Shown one piece after another: positions 51,680 through 61,573 of a DNA stretch of 64,000 nucleotides. Source of the DNA: Bacteroidota bacterium. Its GTDB lineage: Bacteria > Bacteroidota > Bacteroidia > Cytophagales > Cyclobacteriaceae. The stretch lies in the NCBI GenBank assembly GCA_016178785.1, contig JACOSO010000040.1, positions 32,022 to 96,021 of the forward strand, given 5' to 3'. The position numbers were made by a program, and so were the translations under genes. The notes below the pieces were generated by a model. That model saw only the letters and a program-made list of their open reading frames with translations, was not told the DNA's origin and searched no databases. Within the stretch, counting starts at the first letter, position 1. Each line of letters opens with the position of its first letter.

Positions 51680-52228
51680 TTATTGACCTTTTAAGACCAT
51701 AGTAGCAAGCACTCCGAAAACCACTCCGCCAATTCCCCACTTCAAATTATTTTTTTTGATTTTGGCCATATCTTTAATCAGAATTGATTTCACCGATGAA
51801 ATACTATCCTGCGCAGCAGCGATATTGCCCTGCGCTTTTGTCAGAGAGCTATTGATACTGGTCATTTCTCTATTCGATCCTTCAATAAACACAGCTGATT
51901 TCTTCAGATTTTCATCAAATGTTTTTCGCAATTCGGCATATTGGTTGCCCATGTCCAAAATCCTTTTTTCATACAGGTTGATCAGTTCGCCCTGAGAGGT
52001 CACTAACTCTTTAAGTTTAGGATCGGCCGCATTTATTTTCTTTAGCTGGTTTTTATAGAATGAATAGGTCATTTTATTTAGCAGGAAAACTGTGTCGCAA
52101 TTCACCATGATCGTATCCTTCAAATAATACCGGCTTGCACTTAAGCCTGTACAATTGAATGCCTGCGCTAATAGCTTGGGGGTCTCAAGAAATAATATCA
52201 GGAAGGAAAGAAAGAAAAGTTTTTTCAT
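51680..52228 (-). CDS. Exported coiled-coil protein with C-terminal membrane helix
   Basis: The start is ATG 52228 (MKKLFFLSFLILFLE...), not the TTG two codons upstream. The signal peptide ends LLAQ. The middle (about 55-150) is predicted coiled coil (MTYSFYKNQLKKINAADPKL, AELRKTFDENLKKSAVFIEG), and a hydrophobic helix closes the protein (KWGIGGVVFGVLATMVL). I see no named family. With the N-terminally anchored coiled-coil neighbour and the lysozyme it resembles a spanin-like pair, which is an inference from layout. Confidence 0.65.
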   Translation of the reverse strand: MKKLFFLSFLILFLETPKLLAQAFNCTGLSASRYYLKDTIMVNCDTVFLLNKMTYSFYKNQLKKINAADPKLKELVTSQGELINLYEKRILDMGNQYAELRKTFDENLKKSAVFIEGSNREMTSINSSLTKAQGNIAAAQDSISSVKSILIKDMAKIKKNNLKWGIGGVVFGVLATMVLKGQ

Positions 52229-52230
52229 GA

Positions 52231-52620
52231 TCAAGGCTTTTTGGTTTCGATTACAGGCACTTCGGGCAAGTCTTGTCCGGTAAGATCTACGGTCTTGTTT
52301 AATTCTTTCAACCGCACCCTGATGCTGTCCCTTTTAGTTATAAACGATTGATCACTGATACGCTTCTCTAAGTCCAGTCTCTCCAGCCGTCCCTGAACAT
52401 CGTGTATGTAAGCGCCAAACCTGACAAAATTTTGTTGAAGTGAATCTACCTGAATCTTTGAGTATTTAATTTCTATTGAGGCTGAATCAAGTTTTTTCTT
52501 AGTTCCGTCAAGGGTTTTGAGTGCTGCCCGCAGATTACTGTTTGTAACAAAAACCTGGTAAAGTGCCACTACAACAATTAATAGGATCACTATAATTGCT
52601 ACATCTTTTAATTTTTCCAT
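52231..52620 (-). CDS. Coiled-coil protein with N-terminal membrane helix
   Basis: The 129-residue protein starts with ATG at 52620 and has one membrane helix (DVAIIVILLIVVVALYQVFV) followed by a long coiled coil (AALKTLDGTKKKLDSASIEI, VQGRLERLDLEKRISDQSF) and a Pro-rich tail (PEVPVIETKKP). This is the shape of an inner-membrane spanin subunit or of a division-type protein such as FtsL, and sequence alone cannot decide. It ends two bases before the start of the next coiled-coil gene. Confidence 0.65.
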   Translation of the reverse strand: MEKLKDVAIIVILLIVVVALYQVFVTNSNLRAALKTLDGTKKKLDSASIEIKYSKIQVDSLQQNFVRFGAYIHDVQGRLERLDLEKRISDQSFITKRDSIRVRLKELNKTVDLTGQDLPEVPVIETKKP

Positions 52621-52846
52621 GGATTAGTCTTATGAGGTTTCTATTTTTTATCAGCAGGTTTGTCACCATGCTTATCAGGTTAAAGATACTAATCCGGGAG
52701 AATTTGGAGTAAGCCCTTCGGCAAGCCCACTCACCTATTATACTAATTCCCATTTGGTCAAGGGCATCTTTGGACTCTTCCATTTTGCTATTTAACGAAG
52801 AATTTGCCTGCCGCCTTTTTACTAACTTGCAGCCAAATTTTAGGTT

Positions 52847-54217
52847 ATGATTTACAATTCCATTATCGAGACCATTGGCAATACACCCATGGTACGGCTC
52901 AATAAGTTAAACAAAGGCATTGCGGGTACGCTTCTGGCTAAAGTAGAATATTTCAATCCCGGCAATAGTACTAAAGACCGAATGGCGCTCAAGATGATTG
53001 AAGATGCCGAGAAAGACGGAAAATTGAAACCCGGAGGAACGATCATTGAGGGAACTTCAGGAAACACAGGAATGGGATTGGCATTAACCGCAGTGGCCAA
53101 AGGATATAAGTGCATTTTTACCATGGCCGACAAGCAATCGCAAGAGAAAATAAATATCCTTCGTGCGGTGGGTGCAGAAGTAATTGTGTGCCCCACAAAC
53201 GTTGAGCCTGAGGATCCTCGCTCGTATTATTCTGTAGCAAGAAAATTGAATCAGGAGATTCCGAATTCCATTTACCCAAATCAATACGACAATCCATCAA
53301 ATTCAAAAGCGCATTACGAGACCACGGGCCCTGAAATATGGAATCAAACAGGTGGTAAGATCACACATTACTGCGCAACTGTTGGAACAGGCGGCTCCAT
53401 GTGCGGCACTGCTAAATTTTTGAAAGAACAAAATCCCAGCCTTATTGCGGTAGGCATTGACACCTACGGTTCTGTTTTCAAAAAATATAAAGAGACCGGC
53501 ATTTTCGATCGCAATGAAATTTATCCATACCTCACCGAAGGTTTTGGCGAAGACATTTTACCAAAGAATGTAGACTTCGATGTGATCGACACCTTTATTA
53601 AGGTGACAGACAAAGACGGGGCGATCATGGCCCGCAGGCTCTCACGCGAAGAAGGATTGTTTGTAGGCTGGAGCAGTGGCTCAGCATTGCATGGTGCGCT
53701 GGAGTATGCGAAAGACAATTTGAAAAAAGGCGATATGATGGTGATCCTCCTCCCCGACCATGGTACGCGCTACCTCAACAAAGTATATAACGACATGTGG
53801 ATGAAAGACCATGGCTTCACCGAAGAAAGAATTTTTACCACCGCTCGTGAAATCATTTTGAATAGAAATGGCAAAGACAGTTTACATACGGTCACAAAAA
53901 AATCTACCATTGGTGAAACTATCCGATTGATGAATAAAGAAGGTGTTGATCAAGTGCCGGTGATTGACGGAAAAGAATTTGTTGGGAGCGTAACCACCGC
54001 GAGTCTTGTTGAAAAAATTATTTACGATCCTACCTTGAAAGATAAATCAGTAGGAGAGATCATGGATGCGCCCATGCAGGTGGTGGCCTTCGATACCACA
54101 CTGGATGTGCTCTCATCGATGCTAAACAAAACCAACAAAGCACTACTTGTGCGTGATGAAAAAGAAAATGCACACATCATCACACAGCACGATATTTTGA
54201 GAGCGATGACTTCGTAG
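52847..54217 (+). CDS. Cystathionine beta-synthase (PLP enzyme with CBS pair)
   Basis: The 456-residue protein has the PLP-dependent cysteine synthase/CBS fold: IIETIGNTPMVRLNKLNKG, the Schiff-base Lys in PGNSTKDRMALK, the phosphate loop in GTVGTGGSMCGTAKF and SGNTGMGLA. Two CBS domains follow (about 335-456; TIGETIRLMNKEGVDQVPVI, VVAFDTTLDVLSSML), as in bacterial cystathionine beta-synthases. It makes cystathionine from serine and homocysteine, or cysteine from O-acetylserine. The CBS pair suggests regulation by AdoMet or adenosine ligands. Confidence 0.92.
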   Translation: MIYNSIIETIGNTPMVRLNKLNKGIAGTLLAKVEYFNPGNSTKDRMALKMIEDAEKDGKLKPGGTIIEGTSGNTGMGLALTAVAKGYKCIFTMADKQSQEKINILRAVGAEVIVCPTNVEPEDPRSYYSVARKLNQEIPNSIYPNQYDNPSNSKAHYETTGPEIWNQTGGKITHYCATVGTGGSMCGTAKFLKEQNPSLIAVGIDTYGSVFKKYKETGIFDRNEIYPYLTEGFGEDILPKNVDFDVIDTFIKVTDKDGAIMARRLSREEGLFVGWSSGSALHGALEYAKDNLKKGDMMVILLPDHGTRYLNKVYNDMWMKDHGFTEERIFTTAREIILNRNGKDSLHTVTKKSTIGETIRLMNKEGVDQVPVIDGKEFVGSVTTASLVEKIIYDPTLKDKSVGEIMDAPMQVVAFDTTLDVLSSMLNKTNKALLVRDEKENAHIITQHDILRAMTS

Positions 54218-54297
54218 TTGCTATCATCGGAATTCAAGATTTGGTTGCGAACAACGAATCAATGTCGTTTAGTTGGGATTAATAACCTTTGGATACT

Positions 54298-54323
54298 TTG
54301 CGCCTCCGCGCCTTAGCGGTTAA
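54298..54323. repeat. Dispersed GCGCCTTAGCG-type repeat
   Basis: The sequence around 54298-54323 (TTTGCGCCTCCGCGCCTTAG and GCGGTTAATT) is related to the repeat at 38824-38882. No gene is seen in 54218-54481; the stretch holds this repeat and the AT palindrome at 54399-54425. Confidence 0.4.
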
Positions 54324-54398
54324 TTTTTTTCGCCATGAAGACCATGGGCAGCACTAAAAGAAACGATATATCTCCAATTCAACGTTCTAAACTCATCA

Positions 54399-54425
54399 TT
54401 CGTCATTCAAAATTTGAATTACGAA
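54399..54425. repeat. 27-bp AT-rich palindrome
   Basis: TTCGT and ACGAA flank ATTCAAA-A-TTTGAAT with one mismatch, giving a 27-base palindrome between CBS and ParA genes. Confidence 0.55.
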
Positions 54426-54481
54426 CATGGAATAACGAATGTTGATTTTTGAAGGAGGAGATTTCTCAAGATTGCCCTATC

Positions 54482-55219
54482 TCAAACAAACGGAAGGAGC
54501 TCCTCAGCCAGGTTGGTGAAGTCTTCGGCTCCCTGACTGCTGTTATTATAGTGGAAAATGTCGCGCGCATGTTCGAATGCTTCCGCCAATGCCAGGGTAT
54601 TACGCACGTTGTGCCCCACCAGGTTGCCATTGAAATTCACTTCCGCTTCAGTAATAATTTTCTGATGAAGTACTGATCTCACGTTTACCTGATTGAAGAT
54701 AATCTTGAACGGGATATTATTTTCTATTGCAAATTTTTTTATCAATCCAATACCGTTAATGGAGAAAATTTCAGGTTTGGCCGGTATCAGGATCAGGTTA
54801 CTGCTGTAAAGTGCGTTGAGTGTAAGTAAATTGAACGAAGGAGGACAGTCGAGCAAAATCAAATCGTAAATGGATTTTAGCGGATAGAGCATTTCGTTCA
54901 GCACATGTTCAGCACGCGGGGTCTCTCGCAGCAAGATTTCTAATTTTATCAAATCAACATTGGCCGGAATAATGTGGACGTATTGATTGATCACAGAAGG
55001 GACAATCTTCGAATTTCTAAAATGAATTTTTTCTTTAAAGTATTTGCTCAGGTTTTCTTTGCAATCTGCAAATCCCAATCCGGAAGACAGATTGGCCTGG
55101 GGGTCGATGTCTATGAGGAGCACTTTGAAATGCCGAGCCAAGGCAAACCCAAGATTTGCCACAACAGTTGTCTTTCCTACCCCTCCTTTATGATTGCTGA
55201 CACTTATTACTCTTGACAT
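54482..55219 (-). CDS. ParA/Soj-type ATPase, orphan
   Basis: The 245-residue protein starts with ISVSNHKGGVGKTTVVANLG (deviant Walker A), has DIDPQANLSSGLG, DLILLDCPPSFNLLTLNALY (Walker A' and B) and ends with a ParA-like C-terminal helix (EAFEHARDIFHYNN). ParA ATPases move DNA or other cargo. No ParB gene is next to it, so chromosome partitioning is uncertain and a cargo-positioning role is possible. It starts with ATG at 55219. Confidence 0.9.
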   Translation of the reverse strand: MSRVISVSNHKGGVGKTTVVANLGFALARHFKVLLIDIDPQANLSSGLGFADCKENLSKYFKEKIHFRNSKIVPSVINQYVHIIPANVDLIKLEILLRETPRAEHVLNEMLYPLKSIYDLILLDCPPSFNLLTLNALYSSNLILIPAKPEIFSINGIGLIKKFAIENNIPFKIIFNQVNVRSVLHQKIITEAEVNFNGNLVGHNVRNTLALAEAFEHARDIFHYNNSSQGAEDFTNLAEELLPFV

Positions 55220-55357
55220 ACCAAGTTTAGTAATCGAGAGTGATCACTTTTTATCTAAATGGATAGTCAAGTTAGCTTTTTAATTTCAATAAACGTGGAT
55301 TTTCGATGAGAATAGGATGGGAAAGGCTGAAGCAAAAACATTGCCTCAGCCTAAATT

Positions 55358-56644
55358 TTAGTGGAATGAATTGAATTGAGCTTCTTCTGTTGATCCTTTC
55401 AGTGCAACTGTGGAAGCATTTCCTGAGGTAACGGTCTCTTGTACGGCATCGAAGTAGCCGGTACCAACGAACGATTGGTGTTTCACAGCCGTGAAGCCAC
55501 GAGCCTGCATCGCAAATTCCTTTTGCTGTAATTGCGAATAACCGGCCATTCCCTTATCGCGATACAGCTCGGCCAGTTCAAACATGCTCGAGTTAAGCGC
55601 GTGGAAGCCTGCAAGCGTAATGAACTGAAACTTGTACCCCATCTCCGCCAGTTTGGTTCTGAAATCAAGCATTTCGGTTTGACTTAATTTCATTGCCCAG
55701 TTGAAAGAAGGAGAGCAATTGTACGCCAACATTTTTTCGGGATATTTTTCTTTGATTGCTGCCGCGAAATCAGCTGCTTCAGCCAAATCAGGATGTGAAG
55801 TTTCGCACCAGATCAAGTCTGCAAAGGGTGCATATGAAATTCCGCGGCTAATTGCTTGCTCCAATCCATTCCTTACACGATAAAATCCTTCGGTACTTCG
55901 ATTGCCATAAATAAAAGGAGTATCACGTTCATCCACATCACTTGTGATCAATGTGGCGGCATCTGCATCGGTGCGGGCAACCACCAATGTCGGCACATCC
56001 ATTACATCGGCAGCAAGACGAGCAGCAACTAATTTGTCGATAGCCTCTCGCGTAGGCACGAGCACTTTTCCACCGAGGTGGCCACATTTTTTTGCGGAAG
56101 AAAGTTGATCTTCAAAGTGTACGCCTGCCGCACCTGCCTCAATCATCATCTTCATCAACTCAAATGCATTCAGGTTTCCGCCAAAGCCCGCTTCTGCATC
56201 AGCAACGATCGGTGCAAGCCAATGCACATTCCCCTCACCGGAGAGCGATTGAATCTGATCAGCACGTAACAACGAATTGTTAATCCTTTTTACAACCGCA
56301 GGTACACTGTCGGCAGGATATAAGCTTTGATCAGGATACATATTTCCTGAAAGGTTGGCATCGGCAGCCACTTGCCAGCCGCTAAGGTAAATTGCTTTCA
56401 GCCCGGCTTGCACTTGTTGTACGGCTTGGTTGCCGGTAAGTGCACCAAGCGCACCAATATATTCTTCCGTGTGCAACAAATTCCAAAGTCGCGTGGCGCC
56501 AAGTCGCGCAATGGAGTAATCGATTTTTACAGAGCCCGCCAACTTCACCACTTGCTCAGCAGTGTAAGGGCGATCGACTCCTTTCCATCTCGGATTGGTT
56601 GACCAGTTAGCAACTATAGCATTTATTCTTTCAGTAGTATTCAT
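55358..56644 (-). CDS. aceA: Isocitrate lyase
   Basis: The start is ATG 56644 ([20 protein letters not shown]); an upstream ATG at 56704 lies inside the malate synthase tail. The 428-residue protein carries the catalytic Cys in [18 protein letters not shown], the substrate loop [11 protein letters not shown] and the signature [20 protein letters not shown]. It splits isocitrate to glyoxylate and succinate in the glyoxylate shunt. It is encoded next to malate synthase on the same strand and is probably co-transcribed, since only 49 bases separate them. Confidence 0.95.
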   Translation of the reverse strand: MNTTERINAIVANWSTNPRWKGVDRPYTAEQVVKLAGSVKIDYSIARLGATRLWNLLHTEEYIGALGALTGNQAVQQVQAGLKAIYLSGWQVAADANLSGNMYPDQSLYPADSVPAVVKRINNSLLRADQIQSLSGEGNVHWLAPIVADAEAGFGGNLNAFELMKMMIEAGAAGVHFEDQLSSAKKCGHLGGKVLVPTREAIDKLVAARLAADVMDVPTLVVARTDADAATLITSDVDERDTPFIYGNRSTEGFYRVRNGLEQAISRGISYAPFADLIWCETSHPDLAEAADFAAAIKEKYPEKMLAYNCSPSFNWAMKLSQTEMLDFRTKLAEMGYKFQFITLAGFHALNSSMFELAELYRDKGMAGYSQLQQKEFAMQARGFTAVKHQSFVGTGYFDAVQETVTSGNASTVALKGSTEEAQFNSFH

Positions 56645-56693
56645 GTTTTTCGGATTAATGATTAGTGTTTTAAGATTTCTATTGATCGAAATA

Positions 56694-58298
56694 TTACAGA
56701 ACATGATCGTAGGCTTTTAGTGTGAGGAACTCTTCAAATTTTTCATTTAGTACCAATTGGTCGAGTATCGATTCAGCTTGCTGCAGGAATTTTACATCGC
56801 GTTTTTCTTTTTGGAGTCGGTGCAGCAATGAATCCAGCTCCTCTCTTCGGATTTGTCGATACATGGATTCTGAAAATATTTTACCGCCCTCAATAACCGG
56901 ACGATGACGAATCCATTGCCAGAGCTGAGCTCTCGAAATTTCTGCGGTGGCTGCATCTTCCATTAAGTTGTTAAGTGCAGCTGCGCCAATCCCCTGCAAC
57001 CATGACTCGATGTATTGCAACGCAACTTTTATGTTTAATCGAACACCATTCTCGGTGATCTTTCCTTCAGCAGAAGAAATATCAAGCAGTTGATTCTTGT
57101 AGATTTTTGTTTCCTCATGAAGGATTTGTTTTTGGTTTGGGGATTCCCCTAAAACTTTATCAAATTCTTCTTTCGCAATCTCCACAAGTTTCGGATGAGC
57201 GACCCAGGTGCCATCGTAGCCAAGCAACGCTTCACGTTCTTTATCTGCTTTTACTTTTTCAAAAGCAATACGATTCACCTCTTCATCTTTACTGGGAATG
57301 AAGGCAGCCATTCCTCCCATCGCGTGAACTCCTCTTTTGTGACAAGTCTTTACTAAGAGTTTAGCATAAGCGTTCATGAAAGGAACAGCCATGGTAAGCT
57401 GAGCGCGATCAGGAGTAATAAAATTTTTATGAACTCGGAATTTTTTGATGATGCTGAACAAATAATCCCAACGACCCGCGTTCAATCCTGCCATGTGCTC
57501 ACGCAATTCGTATATGATTTCCTCCATTTCGAAAACAGCCAGAATAGTTTCAATCAATACAGTTGCTTTGATTACGCCTCGTTGCAGTTTGAGTTTTTCT
57601 TCTGCGAAGAGAAATACATCGTTCCACAATCTTGCTTCGAGATGGCTTTCTAATTTTGGAAGATAGAAGAACGGGCCTTTCCCTTGTTTTGCAAGTATCT
57701 TTCCGTTGTGAAAAATATGCAAGCCAAAATCGAACAACGAAGCCGACACAAACTCTCCGTCAACCAAAAGATGTTTCTCCAACAAATGCCAGCCGCGAGG
57801 ACGTACTTTCAAAACAGCAGTGGAAGAATTGAGTTTGTAAAGTTTGCCCTCAGGTGATTCATACGAAAGCGTTTCTCTCACAGCTTCCATCAAATTGAGC
57901 TGACCTTCAATGCAGTTGCGCCATGTGGGCGAATTGGCGTCTTCAAAGTCGGCCATAAAAACATTCGCACCTGAGTTTAGCCCGTTGATGATCATCTTGC
58001 GATCGACAGGCCCGGTGATTTCGACTCGCCTGTTTTGTAACGCGGCTGGCACTGGAGATGCTTTCCATTCGCCAGCCCGGATGGAAGAAGTCTCAGGCAA
58101 AAAATCCGGCAACTGATTTTGGTTGAGAAGTTCTTGACGCTCCTGTCGTGCGCGGAGCAGTGCGCGTCTGCGCGGCTCAAATTTGCGGTGGAGTTCAACA
58201 ACGAATTCTATAGCTTCAGAGGTAAGCACAAGCTCATCTCCCTTGAGCAAAGGCGCGTTCAACTGAAGGGTTTCATTGATAATTTCGGTGGTGATCAT
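56694..58298 (-). CDS. aceB: Malate synthase A
   Basis: The start is ATG 58298 ([20 protein letters not shown]); the TTG at 58340 lies beyond the expected N terminus. The 534-residue protein has the malate synthase A signatures: [35 protein letters not shown] and [20 protein letters not shown], with the catalytic Asp/Glu region in [16 protein letters not shown]. It condenses glyoxylate with acetyl-CoA to malate. The length equals that of E. coli AceB. With aceA it forms a complete glyoxylate shunt. Confidence 0.95.
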   Translation of the reverse strand: MITTEIINETLQLNAPLLKGDELVLTSEAIEFVVELHRKFEPRRRALLRARQERQELLNQNQLPDFLPETSSIRAGEWKASPVPAALQNRRVEITGPVDRKMIINGLNSGANVFMADFEDANSPTWRNCIEGQLNLMEAVRETLSYESPEGKLYKLNSSTAVLKVRPRGWHLLEKHLLVDGEFVSASLFDFGLHIFHNGKILAKQGKGPFFYLPKLESHLEARLWNDVFLFAEEKLKLQRGVIKATVLIETILAVFEMEEIIYELREHMAGLNAGRWDYLFSIIKKFRVHKNFITPDRAQLTMAVPFMNAYAKLLVKTCHKRGVHAMGGMAAFIPSKDEEVNRIAFEKVKADKEREALLGYDGTWVAHPKLVEIAKEEFDKVLGESPNQKQILHEETKIYKNQLLDISSAEGKITENGVRLNIKVALQYIESWLQGIGAAALNNLMEDAATAEISRAQLWQWIRHRPVIEGGKIFSESMYRQIRREELDSLLHRLQKEKRDVKFLQQAESILDQLVLNEKFEEFLTLKAYDHVL

Positions 58299-58356
58299 AT
58301 CAGGGATGTTTAGCGTTTTGATGAGCCAAACGTAGATCAACGAAAAATATAAATCA

Positions 58357-58408
58357 AGCGAATATTCGCTGAATGTAAATATTCGCTATTTTTAGACTTT
58401 CAGCGAAT
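58357..58408. promoter_or_regulatory. Palindromic operator AGCGAATATTCGCT between aceB and the regulator
   Basis: AGCGAATATTCGCT (58357-58370) is a perfect 14-base palindrome. A second half-site plus (AAATATTCGCT, 58377-58387) and a third (AGCGAAT, 58402-58408) follow within 52 bases. It lies in the divergent promoter between aceBA and a RamB/ScfR-like regulator, so it is the likely binding site of that regulator. Confidence 0.6.
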
Positions 58409-58497
58409 GAGAAATTTCTTTGCAATCAGTTTTTAAATGGTTTTGATGAACAAAAAAATATTTTCGTTCGCTATCAAGAGAAGCATAATTTTTAGCC

Positions 58498-60000
58498 ATG
58501 ACAAAAAAACAATCGCTCCAAGGGTCAGATCTTAAGCTTATTTTCGGGCTCAAGCTGAAACAACTTCGATCAGAAAAAGAGATGTCGTTGCAGCAACTGG
58601 CCAATGCTTCCGGTCTCGCAGTTTCCTATCTGAATGAAATCGAAAAAGGAAAAAAATATCCGAAAGCCGAGAAGATCGCCAACCTCGCGCATGCGCTTGA
58701 TGTGAGCTACGATTGGCTGGTGTCTTTACAACTGAGTAAAAAACTGGCCCCCATCACTGAACTGCTGCAAAGCAATCTCCTTCGCGAACTGCCGCTCGAT
58801 GTTTTTGGTATTGACAGGCCCCGGTTGTTTGAATTGCTCTCGAGTGCACCCGTAAAACTAAATGCCTTCATCAACACCATGATCGAGATCAGCCGCAATT
58901 ACGGAATGCGAGTAGAAGATTTATATTTTTCAACGCTCCGTTCGTACCAGGAAATGCACGACAACTATTTTGAAGAAATAGAAAAAGCAGTAGATGACTT
59001 TAGTAAAAAATATGAGCTTGATCCTGATAAGCCCGTACCCGCATCTTTGCTCCAAAAGGTCTTGACGGAGGAGTACAATTATAAAATTGTGGAGGACGGT
59101 TTGTCTCAGCAGCCCGAATTGCAAGATCTTCGATCGGTTTTGCTCCCTGGAAAAAATCCACAATTGCTGCTCAATAAATCATTGAGTAAAACGCAACGTG
59201 CATTTATACTTGGCCGTGAAGCGGGGTTTTGTTTTACGGATATCAAACTTCGATCCTATACAACCAGTTGGGTAACCTTCGAATCGTTTGACGAAGTGAT
59301 CAACAATTTTAAAGGTTCCTACTTTTCTTGTGCGCTTTTTTTGAACCGCACGCATTTGATCGCCTGGCTGAAAGAAACACTTGCGTCACCCACGTTCAGT
59401 ATCAAGGCATTTCAGGAATTGATGGATCGCTTTGAGGTGTCGCCTGAAATTTTGCTGCACCGGCTAACCAATATTTTGCCAAGGTTCTTTGGCATCAATG
59501 AATTATTCTTTCTCCGACTCAGCACAACGCAAGATTCAAAAGTGTTCAGCCTGACTAAAGAAATGCATTTGTCAGGCTTGCACATTCCCCACATCAATAT
59601 GATGAGTGAACATTACTGTAGGCGATGGGTGAGCATAACCATCTTGGAGGAGCTGGCTGAAGAAATAAAATCAGGAGACTACAAACAATCCCTCTGCAGA
59701 ATACAACGATCCAAATACATTGGCACAGACAAAGAATACCTGATCATCAGTTTTGCAAAACCGATTGTGTTCGGCTCAGAAAAGCACAACAGCGTTTCCA
59801 TCGGTCTTTTGCTAACCGATCAATTAAAAAAGAAAGTAAAATTCTGGAACGATCCGCAAATCCCCATCCGAATGGTAAGCGAGACCTGCGAGCGATGCAT
59901 TGCTACTGATTGCAAAGAGCGTGCAGAAAAACCACTACAAGTGATTCAAAAACAAAAAGTGGAGAGCATTCAAAACACGTTGAAGGGGTTGAGTTCATAG
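58498..60000 (+). CDS. RamB/ScfR-like XRE regulator of the glyoxylate shunt
   Basis: The 500-residue protein has an XRE helix-turn-helix first (about 15-75; EKEMSLQQLANASGLAVSYL, KKYPKAEKIANLAHALDVSY), then a long helical region and a C-terminal part of the ScfR/RamB type, including CERCIATDCKERAEKPLQVI with four Cys/His-like residues near the end (about 463-475). RamB in Corynebacterium and ScfR in other bacteria control acetate and propionate metabolism genes, including aceA and aceB. Divergent placement from aceBA and the intervening palindrome make direct control very likely here. The ligand may be a CoA ester, which is known for the family, not shown here. Confidence 0.88.
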   Translation: MTKKQSLQGSDLKLIFGLKLKQLRSEKEMSLQQLANASGLAVSYLNEIEKGKKYPKAEKIANLAHALDVSYDWLVSLQLSKKLAPITELLQSNLLRELPLDVFGIDRPRLFELLSSAPVKLNAFINTMIEISRNYGMRVEDLYFSTLRSYQEMHDNYFEEIEKAVDDFSKKYELDPDKPVPASLLQKVLTEEYNYKIVEDGLSQQPELQDLRSVLLPGKNPQLLLNKSLSKTQRAFILGREAGFCFTDIKLRSYTTSWVTFESFDEVINNFKGSYFSCALFLNRTHLIAWLKETLASPTFSIKAFQELMDRFEVSPEILLHRLTNILPRFFGINELFFLRLSTTQDSKVFSLTKEMHLSGLHIPHINMMSEHYCRRWVSITILEELAEEIKSGDYKQSLCRIQRSKYIGTDKEYLIISFAKPIVFGSEKHNSVSIGLLLTDQLKKKVKFWNDPQIPIRMVSETCERCIATDCKERAEKPLQVIQKQKVESIQNTLKGLSS

Positions 60001-60006
60001 GATCTT

Positions 60007-60074
60007 AATTCAAAATTCAGATTCAAAATTCAAAATTGTGATAGTTGTAATTTTTGAATTTGAAATTTTGAATT
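60007..60074. repeat. AT-rich inverted repeat before lpdA stop
   Basis: AATTCAAAATT (60007-60017) pairs with AATTTTGAATT (60064-60074), and the TTCAAAATT words repeat inside. It lies between two converging genes. Confidence 0.55.
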
Positions 60075-61466
60075 CTAAAGATGAATCACTTCCCCATAAG
60101 CCGCAGCTGCTGCTTCCATAATAGCCTCACTCATTGTAGGGTGAGGGTGAACTGATTTTATGATTTCGTGTCCCGTGGTCTCCAGTTTGCGTGCAGCAAC
60201 CACTTCTGCAATCATCTCAGTTACGTTTGCACCGATGAAGTGGGCTCCGAGCCATTCGCCATACTTCGCATCAAAGATTACTTTCACGAAGCCATCAGGT
60301 GCACCAGCAGCTTTTGCCTTGCCCGATGCCGTGAACGGAAACTTGCCTACTTTAATTTGATAGCCCGCTTTCTTCGCAGCTTCCTCAGTATAACCAACTG
60401 ATGCAATCTCTGGTGAGCAATATGTGCAGCCTGGCACATTATTATAATTAAGCGGCTCAGGGTTTTGCCCGGCAATTTTTTCTACGCAAATAATTCCCTC
60501 GGCTGAGGCAACGTGTGCAAGTGCGGGGCCTGAAGTAATATCGCCAATAGCGTAAACACCTGGCACATTGGTTTTGTAGAATTGATCCACTACAACTTTC
60601 CCTTTATCTGTCTTCACGCCCGTTTCTTCGAGTCCGATGCCCTCAAGGTTAGTTGTAATTCCTACCGAAGTAAGCACGATGTCAGATTCAATTTTAATTT
60701 CACCGGTCGGGGTCTTCACCGTTGAAACACAACCCTTGCCCTTGGTATCGACTGCCGTGACTTCTGAATTCACGTGAATAGTAATGCCCGTTTTCTTGAA
60801 TGACTTGTCCAATTGTTTAGAAACTTCTTCGTCCTCCACCGGTACAACTCGTGGAAGGAATTCAACAATAGTAACTTCGGCACCCATTGTGTTATAGAAA
60901 TAGGCAAACTCCACTCCTATAGCACCCGCACCTACCACTAATAATTTTTTAGGGCGCTCGGGCAACACCATCGCTTCACGGTAGCCAATAATTTTCTTTC
61001 CATCGATCTTCAAAGCAGGCAACTCGCGTGATCGTGCGCCTGTGGCCAGGATAATGTGCTTGGCATCATAATCCGTTTTCTTTCCTGAGACGTCAGTTAC
61101 TTCTACTTTATTCCCTTTTTTGAGTTTCCCATTTCCTGCAATATGATCGATCTTATTTTTCTTGAACAAGAATTGAATGCCTTTACTCATGCCATTGGCT
61201 ACATCGCGGCTGCGCTTTACCACTCCGGCAAAATCTACCGAAGCATCTTTCACATCAATGCCATAATCTTTTGCATGCTGTATATATTCGAACACATTGG
61301 CACTCTTTAACAGAGCTTTTGTAGGGATACAACCCCAGTTGAGACAAATGCCACCGAGCTCGGCTTTTTCCACCACCCCCACTTTCATTCCCAATTGTGC
61401 CGCACGAATAGCTGCCACATAACCACCGGGGCCCGAGCCGATGACGATCAAATCATAGTTTGCCAT
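60075..61466 (-). CDS. lpdA: Dihydrolipoyl dehydrogenase
   Basis: The 463-residue protein has the FAD-binding GSGPGGYVAAIRAAQ, the redox-active disulfide GGICLNWGCIPTKAL (CxxxxC), the NAD-binding VVGAGAIGVEFAYFY and the catalytic His/Glu pair at the end (SVHPHPTMSEAIMEAA). It reoxidises lipoyl groups in pyruvate or 2-oxoglutarate dehydrogenase and glycine cleavage complexes. It is intact. No other complex subunits are adjacent. Confidence 0.96.
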   Translation of the reverse strand: MANYDLIVIGSGPGGYVAAIRAAQLGMKVGVVEKAELGGICLNWGCIPTKALLKSANVFEYIQHAKDYGIDVKDASVDFAGVVKRSRDVANGMSKGIQFLFKKNKIDHIAGNGKLKKGNKVEVTDVSGKKTDYDAKHIILATGARSRELPALKIDGKKIIGYREAMVLPERPKKLLVVGAGAIGVEFAYFYNTMGAEVTIVEFLPRVVPVEDEEVSKQLDKSFKKTGITIHVNSEVTAVDTKGKGCVSTVKTPTGEIKIESDIVLTSVGITTNLEGIGLEETGVKTDKGKVVVDQFYKTNVPGVYAIGDITSGPALAHVASAEGIICVEKIAGQNPEPLNYNNVPGCTYCSPEIASVGYTEEAAKKAGYQIKVGKFPFTASGKAKAAGAPDGFVKVIFDAKYGEWLGAHFIGANVTEMIAEVVAARKLETTGHEIIKSVHPHPTMSEAIMEAAAAAYGEVIHL

Positions 61467-61573
61467 AATATCTTCGATTTATTTTTTAGTCTTTAAAAAG
61501 CGATGCCAAATTAATCCAAATTATTGGATGCCAAAAAAAGATTAGTTTCGCACAAATATTGTTTGTCGTAATC

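Noticed and set aside
51196..52620. Complete prophage
   Set aside because: Only a lysozyme and two coiled-coil genes are present; no capsid, tail, terminase or integrase genes are seen.
52535..52783. Frame of 82 residues before the coiled-coil gene
   Set aside because: It overlaps the better-supported coiled-coil gene by 86 bases, lacks a family and has an atypical composition; left uncalled, although a small gene at 52621-52783 cannot be ruled out.
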